A stretch of DNA of 64,000 nucleotides from Nepenthes gracilis. Lineage: Eukaryota > Streptophyta > Magnoliopsida > Caryophyllales > Nepenthaceae. The first letter of the stretch is position 1, and each line of letters opens with the position of its first letter. Positions 35,201 through 47,101 of the stretch are shown one piece after another. The notes under the pieces were generated by a model that ran no database searches, had not been told where the DNA came from, and was given only the letters and a program-made list of their open reading frames with translations. The stretch is from positions 9,408,021 through 9,472,020 of the forward strand of contig BSYO01000014.1 of assembly GCA_033239525.1 (NCBI GenBank). Direction: 5' to 3'. The position numbers and the translations under genes were made by a program.

Positions 35201-35876
35201 GAATTGTTTAAACCATGATTGTCGTATATTTTGGGTGTTTTGATATGGGCTGTGTATTTTGGGAATATGCTGGTTTGACAATTTATCAACGAAGTGACAT
35301 GAATATAAATTATTCCGACTTTAAAATTATGATTTGAGGTTTGTATCGAAACTTTAGTAAAACCTGATCAGATAATCTTTAGGACGCCAAGATGAATATA
35401 ATGTGATGGTGAAATCTCAATGGGATGGTTCGTAGTTAGACAATTAATCAGAGTGGCACAACAGAAGCGTTGTGGGCCCATGGCCCAGAGATTTCTAAAT
35501 AAGGTTGAGGTTCCAGTGACCGATTTCTTTCAAGGCTTGGAATGAATTGAAATGAAAGTTCATGATCCGTTTGAAGTGTCGGGTTGAGTTGGGAGATGTC
35601 CGGCATGATTGTAGGTGGCTTTTGGAATATCTAGAAATCGATGTAAGGTCTTCCTTGTATCGATGGTTGAGAGAATCAGTAAGTGTTTGGGTTGAGCCGT
35701 TCTAAGAGGCTAAGGATTTGTTTTGTGATGAGGATTAGAATGATTCCAATGCTTGAGGTTCCTAAGATAGGCATTGTCTGAGGAAATGATTTCAGAATAT
35801 AAGGAGTTCACTTCGGATTTGGAAATTCGAGACTTGTTAAATTTCGAAGACAAAATTTTCATAAGTGGGGGAGAAT
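32241..35876 (+). other. LARD interior, no coding domain found
   Basis: 3.6 kb between the LTRs. It starts with GT and the tRNA-Met PBS TGGTATCAGAG (32243-32253) and ends with the PPT AGTGGGGGAGAAT (35864-35876). Only short open frames occur, and no gag, protease, RT or integrase motif was seen on either strand. A run of 16 A lies at about 34174-34189. It may be a very decayed chromovirus interior; I could not see one. Confidence 0.7.
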
Positions 35877-38325
35877 TGTGAGGTTTCGGGTTTAAAAACT
35901 TGATAATGATGAGGTAATTAGTATGCTAATGATTAATACTAGGCCTATGGACTGAGTAAGGTTTGGTATCGGAAGAAAAATCGAGAAAAGTTTGGGTTCA
36001 TGCTGCTAAAGCACTGCCTGCAGGCTTGCGCCTGCTGGGATCTCGAGCCGTGGCTCGAGCGCATTTTCCAGAACTTCCCACGCCCGCTGGCTGCTCGAGT
36101 GGAGCTTGAGAGGAAAAACCATAACATGCCCCGCCCGCTGGCCGCTCGAGCCGCGCTCGAGCGGTGGGCGTAGTATAAATACGCGATCCTCCTTCTCTCC
36201 TCTCATTTTCTCATGGGTCTAGGGTTTTAGGGAGAGAGAGGGCACCGATTTTAGAGAGAGAAGAAGGGAGATCGAGCCCCGAGAGTCCAAATTCGTCCAT
36301 GAGCTAGGTATAAAGGTGAAAGCATGCATCAAGGCAAGTGTTCTCATACCTACTATTTGCTCTCTTTTAATTTTTATTCGTTCTCCATCGGGTATTATCG
36401 TCTCGATACCCACCCAAATTGTGAAATGATTGTAACCCATGCTCTAAGATCAAGGAATATATAATTTATTGACCGAAACAAGCTCCGAATCGATCGGTTT
36501 GGTACCACCAAACCCTAACCCCACGCCAAATTCGGGTTCACTGTTTTCCCCTTCAAATTATGTTAATTTGACCTCAAAATATGAATCACCACGTCCCTAA
36601 CATGTATACATATCGATCAGGAGTCCGATTTCATAAGAATCGACCCGTTCACGGCGTCCGAGACCTCTAAACGCCTCCTGACACTGTTCACCCGAGGTGA
36701 ACAAATAAATTTGCATACTTTCACCTTTGTATTATCTTAAATTGATCTTAAGATATGAATCACCATGTCCTAATGATGTATGTATATCGACCGGACGTCC
36801 GATTGGACAAGAATCTACCCGTTTGTGGCGTCCGGAAGTGTTAAACGATCCCTATTACTGTTTATACAAAATAAATGGATAATTTGTATATTTTACCCTC
36901 ATTCCATTGTTATGAAAGTTATGACGAATGTGCATTTGAAATTGTAAGATTTAGAAACGGGCTCAGGAGGACCCCAATGTGATTGACTCGTCAGTGGTAA
37001 GGAATCTCAATCCCTCTCATGAATTTTGATAATCATGCATATAAATTGAATTGTGAAAAATGCCAAGTTCCAAAGAAAGGTAAGAACCAAACGAGTAAAC
37101 GGAGGGAAGTCCACAATGTGATATGTGAATGATGGAACCTCCCAAATGGCGGGAGATATGGCAAAATAGTTATGGTGGACTTTCCCTCAAATGGAAATGG
37201 AAATAGAATCATGAAACTAGGACCATGGACTTATGTTCATTGGGTAGTATTCTCTGGCTTGACACGTCCATCTCGGTAGAAACCCAAAGAATACTTTGGC
37301 CGCGTATTCTGGTCGCTTGTGTAAGCAGGTGATGTCCGTGGCACGCCTTAGGATACTATTGTGGAATAACGAGGAACTGCCCTAATACCCCGGGGAAATG
37401 GGGCGATTATCGGGCCCGTCTACAGGCATGATATGTAGATAACCCCCCGGATGGGTCTAAGAATAAACCCTCACGGCCTTAGATCATGTGGAGTATCATG
37501 ATCCTTTTCTCATTCTCTCGCATCGTTGCTAGTGTGACCTACTGGCCCTGGTCTGCAATGACTAAAGTAAATTGATAAATGCACTAAGGCATGTTCAAAT
37601 GGCAATTAAATATTCCAAGACACGATAAATGGCAAATCGGTACTTCTAAATGTTCCTTTCCTCTCAAGTCCCATTGTATTTCGAATGCATGTTGCCCCTT
37701 TTCATTATCATGTTCATGTTTCTTCACAGTTTGATAGTGACGTATGATTTCACTTGTTGAGCTATTAGCTCACTCTTACTGTTATTTTTCCTTTCAGATG
37801 AGAACACTTAGCCGGCGCCAGATAGTTAGAGCAAGGAGAGGCTTGCTTGAAGAGGTTGGCTGGTCGACGAGTGCTCAAAGGATTTGGACATAGAGTAGTA
37901 TCGGATTGTAAACAGCCACTGGATGGTTGTGGCTTATTGTTGTTATTTTTGTGGTTTTGTTATGCTTCCGCAGATTATGATGTTATAGTATGCTTCCGCG
38001 TCTGTATTGATGTTATGAATATTGTTTCATATTAGATGGCATCTCTCTAGATCTAATACGGTAGAGTAGGAATACTGTATTGGAGCCATGGATAATATGG
38101 CAGATGTGTGATCCTGTGTGGCGTGTTGTAGGCTTTATGTTGAGCCTTTTCATTAGTTGTGTGCTTGTGCAGGATCTTTGAACAGGTTGTATTTTCGATT
38201 TTTGTCCGATTTACAAACGAAACTCTGTCAAATTTTCTACAGGAATTCATAATTCTAAATATTGGCATTAGTTTATATTTTTATTAACGGGGGGTTATTT
38301 AAAGAAAATAACCTAGTCCGTCAGA
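35877..38325 (+). repeat. LARD 3' LTR
   Basis: 2449 bp, colinear with 29793-32240. A hand comparison of the first 150 bases shows about nine mismatches, mostly transitions. The last bases are TCAGA where the other copy has TCACA. TATA box at 36174-36181; AG|GCAAGTG at 36332-36340; CTTTCAG|ATGAG near 37791-37802. Confidence 0.92.
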
Positions 38326-39889
38326 CCTACTACCCCTGTAATCATCCCAGAGGCTATACCCGTAGCATGCTCAGACCATCTCCGATACCCCTCACCAATG
38401 ATATCCGAGATATCATCATCTACGATGGTCACTAGGTTATAAGCATCCCTCTCGACTAACTATATGAGATAATAAGAATCTGATTACCAGCTCAATTCGA
38501 GGTCACCACTGTACGAGATAACAAAAATCTCCCTGAACCTTATTCTACCATAGTGAACCAAAAGTCACGTATTTACTCCCCTGACGGCTGGGTGAGTACC
38601 ATGAGGTTACCCAATATCCATAGTATCCCCACTACCCCTACAGTCCTCCCAAAAGCTGTACCCGTAGCATGCTCATGCCATCTTCGATACCCCTCCCAAT
38701 GATATCCCAGATATTATCATCTACGATGAGCACTAGGTTGTAAGCATCCCTCCTCAATAATATTGATCTCATCCTTCGGAATATGGATTTAATATCAGAA
38801 AAGTGTAGACTACACTAAAATTTTGTAGCCTCCCATTCGACTCGTTATCTTAGTATTTTCATACGCTCTTCTCAACTTAACCATGAAGTACCAATAGAAT
38901 TACACACACCAACGAAGCTAATGCGAAGAATATTTTTACCAGATTTTATCAACGAGATACAGGAATAGTCATGTAATCGATTAATATTATTTCAAGCGTG
39001 CCAACATACTTGCATAATTCCATATAAACATTTTCTACCATCAATAGATCAATATACTTATAAATATACATATAAATGTTTCAATCAGTATATATATATA
39101 CATATACACCCATATATATATACATATTTATTTATTTATATATATATACGTATACACCCACACATATATGCCATCACATACATACATACGTATATATACA
39201 TATCTATATCTATATCTATATCTATACACATCCTGTCAACACAACCCACTGCAACACACACACCCACTGCAACACACACACCCACTGCGCACAGCATACA
39301 CACTGCCACACGCACCACCACGCACATATACACATATACGTACGTACACCCATATACATACGTGCCGTATACGCACATACACACACATACGTACGTATAC
39401 ACACAAACATACGGTGTGCATGCGCACCCAACGGAGTCCCCATTTGGCACCAATTTCCTGAATCCCTCATGACGCCAACGGCCAGAACACGAAGGCCTTG
39501 TTTTTCCCCATTCCATCGTTTTACCCCAAAGCTTTGAAACGATAGGCACCAAATTTCTACCCGAAGCAAAATTTAACCTCTAATGATGATATAACGCCCA
39601 GATGGTTTGACTTGGATTATATAGAATTAATATAGAAATAAATAATTTAAAATATTGATATTAATAAATATTATAAATAATAATGGGTTTAAAATAATAA
39701 ATAATAAATAATAAATAATAATAAAGGGGAGTAAAATATATACTAATAAATATTAATAATGATTAGAAATAAATCATAATCATGATAATTATTATAAAAT
39801 AATTGTGGATATAATGATAATAAATGTAATAAGAAAAATTAAATAATTAATAATAAAAATATATATTTTTAAAAAAATATATATTAAAA

Positions 39890-39990
39890 TAATAATAATA
39901 TGTGTAGTAGTAGTAGTAATAATAATAATAATAATAATATGTGTAGTAGTAGTAGTAGTAATAATAATAATAATATATATGTAGTAGTAG

Positions 39991-40026
<36 letters not shown>

Positions 40027-40030
40027 GTGT

Positions 40031-40069
<39 letters not shown>

Positions 40070-40075
40070 AATAAA
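39890..40075. repeat. (TAA)n/(TAG)n microsatellite in family-S LTR
   Basis: Mixed trinucleotide runs. The other family-S copies have a TAA/TTA run at the same place (14262-14278 and 44445-44513), so its position is fixed but its length is not. Confidence 0.9.
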
Positions 40076-41379
40076 ATGGGAGAAGAAGGAAAGAATCAGC
40101 CGAAGAAAAAGGGGAAAGAAAAGAAGAAAGAAAGGAAAGAAAGAAGAAAGAAAGGAAGAGAGGAAGGAGGGGAAGAAAAGGAAAAGGAGAAGAGGAAGGG
40201 AAGGAAGAAGGAAGGAGGAGCGCGCGGGGGGTTTGGGGTCTGAAATGGAATGTCCTGGCAAACCCTAATGAAGGCCTTCTCCTTATTTAATGTGGCGTTA
40301 GGGTTAGAGAAAGGGAGAGAGGTCGAGCAGAGAGGGAGAGCAGAGTGAGGCATAGTGGTTGTTTTTGCCGCGGTCTGTGTCTCGGTTGCCATCGCCGTCA
40401 TCGTTTGAGTGGTTTTCTGCCGTCACCGAGAGCATCAATCGGCACCGAAGCCACCATCCCAAATCTGAAGCTGAAGCGAGCAAAGTCATCGGGCCGTCAT
40501 TTGCCGATTGCTTTGCCGTTGAAGCCGTCGCCGTTGCCCGATCGCTCGCGGTTGAAGCGTTGCGATTGCCGTTGCTTTAAATCGAGTTGTCTTTGCCCGT
40601 CGCCGCAAATCCTCATCGCCGTTAAACCCTAACCATCTCTGTTCAACAGGCAAGTGAACTCCATGTACTGTCGTTCTTCCCTAATTTTGCAAGTGAATCT
40701 TCCCAATTTCGTTCTTCTTGAAATTTCAAGTGAAATCATCCTAATATTCCCTCCCTTGCATATTGTGGTTTTGTGGAAATCGATGGCATTCCTTGTTGAG
40801 AAGAGGGAAATCGAAAAATAGAGACACTGCTCTGTTAACGAAAGACCGACATTTTAAGGGCTTAATGACAAATTGGGGTTTAATAATTTGTTCAATGAGT
40901 GATAAAATCCTGGTTATACACGCTGTAGTACTGAAATCGGTATCTTCTTTCGTTTATGTGAAATCGAAAAGAATGGGGGTGGTAACAGAGTAACCGACTC
41001 TGTTGTTGAGTTTTGTTTGAGGTGCGTAATTCGCATGGGTTGCAAATGTGAATCCGAATCTTGTTTTGTTAATGTGAAAGTATGTATCATTGGGTATGAT
41101 TTTGTGCGTATGTGTTTGGGAAATGTACATATATAAATACATGGGTTTGATTATATGAATATGTGTATATATGTATATACATACGCATATACGCCGATGG
41201 CGTGGGTATGAAGATGTCATTGGGTGTGTCCGTGTGCGCATATACAGTAGGCGTGTGTGGCTGTAGGCGTGTGTTGTGGTGGTGAAGCAGCAGATGCTGC
41301 TGCGTGCATGTGTTGTGGTGTGTGAGCAGCAGATTGCTGCGTGCGTGTGTTGTGGGTGTGTGTAGGCTAGGCTGGTTGT

Positions 41380-41434
41380 GTGTGTGTGTGTTGGTGGGCC
41401 ATGGGTTGTGTGTGTGTTGGGCTGTGGGCCTGGT

Positions 41435-41470
<36 letters not shown>
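41380..41470. repeat. (TG)n microsatellite in family-S LTR
   Basis: Near-pure TG runs, longest about 41434-41462. The inverted copy has CA-rich sequence at the matching place (39240-39330). Confidence 0.85.
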
Positions 41471-41473
<3 letters not shown>

Positions 41474-42315
41474 TGGGCTAGGTGATGTTTGGGTTGTGGG
41501 TTGTGTGTGTGGTGTTGGGCCGTGGATTGGGCCTCTTGGTGTGGGTATGTGTTGGTATATATATATATATATATTTGGTGGATGTATTGATATATATGTG
41601 TTGATATATATCTATATATGGTGGATGTGTTGGTGTATATATATATAAATACATATATACATATATATATGGTGGTACATGTATGTATATATATGTGTAG
41701 TAATGTATTTGGATACAGATGTATATGTATATATGTTAATGTGTGGTTATATGTAGATGCATGAGAATAAAGATGATAAAGAGTATAGAGGATAATTGTA
41801 GTTTGTATATGTTGTATGTATAAAATTATATTAGCCGGTGTGCGGAATGGTATTAATTGTATAAAGAATTAAATACTGCCAATTAACTTGTTGGAACCTT
41901 GTAAAAATTAATTGGGGATGGAATTTGAAATAAAAATATAGTTGGCCTTAGTCGTGGGCATCGCTTCAAAATAAAATGAAAAAATAGTGAAGTAATTGAG
42001 CTGATCATATCTCGATCCATGTATTTCCTTTGAACGTCCTGAGATATATTCCTTTGTGTTGGATTTGATTGCGTGAGTACGGTCCGTGTCAGCACCGAAC
42101 GACGTTTCTATTATTGATGTTGTAAAACTTTCTTTGTGTTATACTCGATTGTGTGAGTATTTGAATTGTTGGTTTCCTACGGTCAAGGTAAAGGAAAGAG
42201 TATAAAAACCCTAAGGTATTTAGTCGAATGGGAGGTTACGACACCTTAGCGTGGTCTACACTTATCCGATACTGATTTTCGTATCATGGTGATAATGAGG
42301 TATGTTTATCACGGA

Positions 42316-42835
42316 GGGATGCTTATAGCCACGTGACCATCGTAGGAGGTGATATCAGGGATATTATTTGGCGAGGGGTATCAGAGATGGTATGAGCATG
42401 ATACAAGTACAGTCTTGGGGAGGACTGTAGGGGTAGTGGGGATACCATGAATAACCTCATTGCACTTACCCAGCCGTTGGGGGCGTAAATGCGCGGCCTT
42501 TGGTTCACGGTGGCAAAATAAGATCCAGGGAGATTCTTACTATCTAGTACAGTGGTGACCTCAAAATTGAGTTGATAATCAAATTCTTGATATTTCGTAC
42601 AGTGAGTCAAGAGGGATGCTTATAACCTAGTGACCATCGTAGATAATGATATCTGGGATATCATCGGCAAGGGGTATCGGAGATGATATGAGCATGCTAT
42701 GGGTACAGCCTTTGAGAGGATTGTAGGGGTAGTGGGGATACCATGGATAACCTCGTTGCACTTACCCAACCGTTGAGGGCATAAATACGCCGCCTTTGGG
42801 TCACTATGGTAGAATAAGGTCCTAGGAGATTCATT
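42316..42835 (+). repeat. ~298-bp tandem repeat in family-S LTR
   Basis: Units start GGGATGCTTATA at 42316 and 42614, each with GATATC-containing sequence, TAGGGGTAGTGGGGATACCAT and a CACTTACCCA block. The inverted LTR has further units (38331-38760 and 29560-29792), and the LARD inserted inside one of them. Confidence 0.85.
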
Positions 42836-44442
42836 GTTGATATCTCGTAAGTTTGGGATTCGGTTGAATTCACGAGTTATACTTTGTAGAATCCATGGAT
42901 CAGATTTTATGATATTTGGATTTGGTAGAATCCATGTTATTTATCGATATTGATGTTCAGGTCGTTCACGCTGACATATGGACCGGGGAAATCCCTAATT
43001 ATCGTTAATGTCGGATTCCAGGGGATTACCGTTGTTTATTAGCACTCTTGTTATTTTTGGATATACGGGTCTTGTGGGACCTATTTTGCTTAGAGTCGTA
43101 TTTACGACGTGTTGTAATTTGGTCGGATATAGTAGATGGTTAGGGTGATGTTGAGACTTTATAGTTAGTATCCGAGATTGTTATTATTGTATACCATTTT
43201 TTATTATTATCACTAGCTGGGCTTTGGCTCACCCTTGTGTTTTCTTGGCTCCAGAGTAGATAGGTTGACACCATGATAGAAGAGATCGCATGAGTAGACT
43301 CCAGGCAGAGGTGATCTCAGAGATTGAGGCTTTCCGGATAGAGACTTAAGATCTTGGTAGTTTAGTTACTGTTCAACCTTTATTAGATTTCTTTATGAGA
43401 ATTGATATTTTGGGACATCGATGTCATTTATTGAAGTTATTATTATTGCTAATATGGATGTTTAATTTATAATGTATTTATAAGGGTCATTGATGACGTT
43501 CTGTTGATGATGTTGAGCTAATTAGTTATGTGTAATGTTTGAAATTGGGATGATTCGAGATTTTCACCGTGACAGTCCGGGTCGGGTTCGAGGATCCGAG
43601 CTTGGGTCGTTACAGATGAAGAGGGAAAGGTTTACTTGCTGCATAAAGGGTCGAAGCCCTCTCACTGCCTTCGGGTCATTGAACTCGGCTGGAAAACGAG
43701 AAACATCCACGGCAATGCCAAAATTCCCAACATTCAGGGGTACAATGCCCAAAATCAACTCTTCATGACTCCATTAGATAATTCCTGAAGCCCCAATCCA
43801 TTATTAATCCTAAAGGCATCGGTCGTTCTTCATGATCCGAAGCTCTGCATTCGATTTCCCCCAAAATTACAACCCTCGATTTTCAACAATTTTCTACTAA
43901 ATAAAGGCATGAAATAAGAGATTCAACTTTGGCAAAGATGAAGGAAGAATAAATTTTGTGATTGAGAAACTTTACTTGCAGAAATTAGGATTATTGCTTG
44001 CTTGATTACTACAACCCGGCTAGGGTTAGAAGCGGCTTTGGCTTCGGCACCAACAGCAGCGGTGACCTTGAACAGACACGGCAACGGAAGCAAGGTCAAC
44101 AACGGCAACAGCAGAGGCAACTACAGCGACGATGATTCCTTCGGCTTCGTGCGTTTCCTTCTTCCCCGTTCATCCTCCCCTTCCTTAACCCTATTGCCGC
44201 CTTAAATAGTGAAGAGGCGAGATAGGGTTTTACATGAGCGCCGCACCCGTCTTTTCTTCTTCGTCGCCACCGACCGTGTTCCCTCTCTCTCCCTCTTATT
44301 TCCTTCCTCTTTCTTTCCTCTCCACCTTCCTTCTTTTCTTTTCTTTCCTTTTCTTTTCCTTCTTTCTTTTCTTTTTCTTTTCCTTCTTTTTTTTCCCTTT
44401 TTCTTTCCTTTCTTTCTTTTCTTCTCCGTTTTGTTTCTTTCC

Positions 44443-44444
<2 letters not shown>

Positions 44445-44513
<69 letters not shown>
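44445..44513. repeat. (TTA)n microsatellite
   Basis: About 23 perfect TTA units beside a CT-rich tract (44280-44440). It is part of the inverted family-S LTR. Poly-Tyr, poly-Ile and Lys/Glu-rich frames across it are artefacts. Confidence 0.95.
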
Positions 44514-44514
<1 letters not shown>

Positions 44515-44770
44515 ACTCAATAATAATAATATTATTATTATAAATTAATTTTATAAATTACTCAAAATTTAATTAAATGACCCCACGATTATTCCTAAAC
44601 CCTTGATCCAAATACTCTAATTTATTAGACCAAAATATCTAAACCCAATTCAAGGGTCAATATACATCAAGTTTATATTTTCAGCCCGAATTATAAAATT
44701 TTATGCCTAAAATTACTAAACATAATTATCTCAACTAAATAATAAAATTAAAATTATTTGGGGTGTTATA

Positions 44771-46340
44771 ATTATCTAAACACGCAGCATTACACACACC
44801 CATGACCTCGCTAGCCTGCTGTAAGACATTGGCCCTCGCAGCAGAGGACTGGAAATAGAAATCTCCTGAGCAGACCCAGTAGTGGCCTCCGCCGCAGGCA
44901 CCTCTGGTAACTCCATCGTAAGACCCACCGCCTCAAAAGGCTCCCTGGGGGCAAGCACCTCTGACACCACCACAGTAAAGCCCACCGCCTCAACAAGCAC
45001 CCTGGCGGTAGGCTCCTTCGTCAGCTCAATGCTAACGCCAACTGCCCCTCGAGGCTATTCGGCAGTAGGCTCCTTTGTCAACTCAACACTGATACCAACT
45101 GCATCTTGAGGCTCTCAGGCAGTTGGCACCACAAGCTCCTCTTGAGGCACACTAGCACCAAGCTCCTCAGATAATCCAGCAACCTGCACAGCAAGAGGCT
45201 CTACAGGTGTCTCTAGGAGCTCTTTGATAGCTGGCTCCTCCGGCATTCCAGTGACCTACTTGGCTAAAGGCTCTGTGGGTGACTCCAATGACACCACCAG
45301 GTGCTCCGACTGTGGCAAAGCAAGAATGGCACTGCTCACATCTGAGCACAGTCTAGACCTATATGCCTCAACAGGAGTCTTAACTCCACTCTCACCGGAG
45401 CTATCTCCGGTTCCAGTGAACCGGCCAGGCATAACATATTCTGGCCCTGATGAAGAAGAAGAAGAACGCATCACCCTTGTTGCCTTCTTCTGCCTTGGGC
45501 TTTTTGGAGCTTCCTCGCTGGTAGGCATGTCGACAGACACGATCATAATGGCGCCTGCATTCCTCTTACGGGAAGGCACCTTCATCTTTTGCTCTAAAGA
45601 AGGTGGTCCCCATCGTGTCTTCTTGGCCTCAGCTCAAGAAACCAAATGGTCTCTCCAAAACTCTAGAAGATGGCCCTTCACCAGCTCTAGAAAAGGCTAC
45701 ACCGCAACAACCTACTCATCGGTGAGCATTCCAGTATAAATGTTGGGTACCCTGTCCCAATCTCTGGCCAAGGGTGAAGTCGAATTAATATAAATATGAA
45801 AGAACCGGTTCTTCCAATTCTTCAAGGAATCATATATGGCATCGCTGATTTAGAGTCCTCCTGGGGACAGGGACACCCACTCTCCACCCTAGACAAATTG
45901 GAACATCACTCTGACTGCTCCCACCGTCAACAACTTTGAATGCTAGCGAAGAAAGATGCAAAGCGTACACAAATAACACACCGTATTGGCATGGAACTGT
46001 GCTATGGGAATCTAGAGGACAGTCAGAATATCCACCATCTCGTTAGGAATTGGGAGGCATAGTCCACTTCTCAAGTGGGCCTCATAAATGGTGATGCAGC
46101 CCTCAAGAGGAGAGCACACCCTATCTCTCTCACTGGGCATCCTGAAGATGATCGACGTAGCGATGTTGTACTTGACGTATAACTGTCTCACCTCACTGGC
46201 CTTGATGAGTAAAGCAATTTGGGTTACAGAAAGAGCTATGGGAATAGAATCAAGAAGGAATATGATAGAACACTTAGAAAATTTTTGGGAAGAAAGCATG
46301 AAAAATGTGAAAAGTGATGGACGGACCACTTAAAGGAGTG
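44771..46340 (-). pseudogene. Tat-3 antisense ORF, Transposase_28-like, truncated
   Basis: Minus strand. The N-terminal part (46329-46012, 105 residues open) reads VRQLYVKYNIATSIIFRMP, then YEAHLRSGLCLPIPNEMVDI, the clearest Transposase_28 (PF04195)-like block in the window. The middle continues in other frames to about 45740. A Pro/Thr/Ala-rich part carries four degenerate 60-63 bp repeats at 44888-45125. The C-terminus is cut at 44770 by the family-S LTR. Stops interrupt the frame, for example just after ILTVL. Confidence 0.72.
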
Positions 46341-46539
46341 TGAATGCTGGAGAAGGTAAACTGTCTTGAAAATGTGCGCCCATTATTGCTAACGCATGTC
46401 GCTTCCTGAACGGGTGCAGTCAAATCAGATCCTCTAGCTCATTAATTACTGAGATCACAAATTCACTACATACAAACATGTGGCCAACTTTTCAACTAAT
46501 AGGCCGACAGCATGATGGCATGTCATTTCAACTCCCACT

Positions 46540-46930
46540 TCCTTAGAAGTTCTCCGAATTTTTGCTTAGACGATCAATAAATTTGATCAACTCTTCCTTA
46601 AAAGTTTTTCAAATTTTGGCTCAGACGGTCAATAAATTCGATCAACTCTTCCTCAAAGTTCTCTGAATTTTAGCTCAAACGGTCGATAAATTCGGTCAAC
46701 TCTTCTTTAGAAGTTTCCCGAATTTTGGTTCAAACGGTCAACAAATCTAGTTAACTCTTCCCTAGAAGTTCCCTGGATTTTGGCTCAGATGATCAATAAA
46801 TCCGATCAACACTTCATTCATCTGTTCTCCAAATTTTGGCCAATACGATCAATGACTCTGGTCAATACTTCCTTCACCAGTCCTCCAGATTTCGGCTAAG
46901 GTGGCCAATGATTCCGGTCAATGATCTTTC
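46540..46930 (+). repeat. Tat-3 tandem-repeat zone B
   Basis: About seven units of 54-60 bp: CTCTTCCTTAAAAGTTTTTC then AAATTTTGGCTCAGACGGTCAATAAATT then CGATCAA (in parts). Most units carry GGTCAA or GATCAA twice. It lies about 170 bp before the 3' LTR, as in Tat-1. Confidence 0.85.
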
Positions 46931-47101
46931 AAGTCAATTCTCCCAATCTTGACTTCATGATTAGCAACTACATGTAATACAATCAATGGATCAAGAGTCA
47001 GTTCCTTCGCCAGGCTACCTCAGGCAAGCAACCCAACCACTCACGACCCATCTTAAACATATCGGCGGCCAGAGACCTAGACCACCAGTATGGGGGGCTA
47101 A

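Larger units (their letters stand above)
29793..38325 (+). mobile_element. LARD-type LTR element with non-coding interior
   Basis: 8533 bp: LTR 29793-32240, PBS 32243-32253, interior to 35876 with no gag or pol recognised, polypurine tract 35864-35876, LTR 35877-38325. The 5-bp duplication CCTAC is at 29788-29792 and 38326-38330. The 3.6-kb interior has no long open frame on either strand, as in large retrotransposon derivatives moved by proteins of a partner element. LTR ends (TGTGAGG, TCACA) and the PPT resemble the chromovirus-like LTRs nearby, so a chromovirus is a likely partner (inference). Confidence 0.88.
39590..43614 (+). repeat. Family-S solo LTR, 4.0 kb
   Basis: Starts TATAACGCCC (TG changed to TA), ends GGGTCGTTACA, and is flanked by GATGA at 39585-39589 and 43615-43619. 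No PBS or interior follows, so it is a solo LTR. Contents in order: (TAA)n/(TAG)n runs 39900-40065, purine-rich tract 40080-40220, TATTTAA near 40285, leader, AG|GCAAGTG at 40648-40656, TG/TA microsatellites 41100-41700, two 298-bp tandem units (about 42316-42830), CTCCAG near 43249-43254. Open frames in it are microsatellite or leader artefacts. Confidence 0.88.
29445..44770 (-). repeat. Inverted family-S LTR, split by two insertions and truncated
   Basis: Three pieces, 44770-43620, 39584-38331 and 29792-29445, read on the minus strand from TATAACACCCC at 44770. They match the plus-strand solo LTR at 39590-43614 in order: start block, (TAA)n run, purine-rich tract, leader, CA/TG-rich tract, then the ~300-bp tandem repeats. 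The 3' end of the LTR is missing beyond 29445. The gaps are the LARD element (duplication CCTAC) and the solo LTR (duplication GATGA). No internal region of this element was identified. Confidence 0.7.

Noticed and set aside
39076..39569. Long Tyr/Thr/His- or Val/Cys-rich open frames on both strands
   Set aside because: They are translations of TA and CA microsatellites inside an LTR, open in several frames at once.
39884..40632. Ser/Phe/Leu-rich and Arg-rich frames, with a counterpart at 14464-14769
   Set aside because: Lie in the purine tract and leader of family-S LTRs. Frames differ between copies and do not conserve protein sequence.
44209..44548. Frames with poly-Tyr, poly-Ile or Lys/Glu runs
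   Set aside because: Products of the (TTA)n and CT-rich tracts in the family-S LTR.
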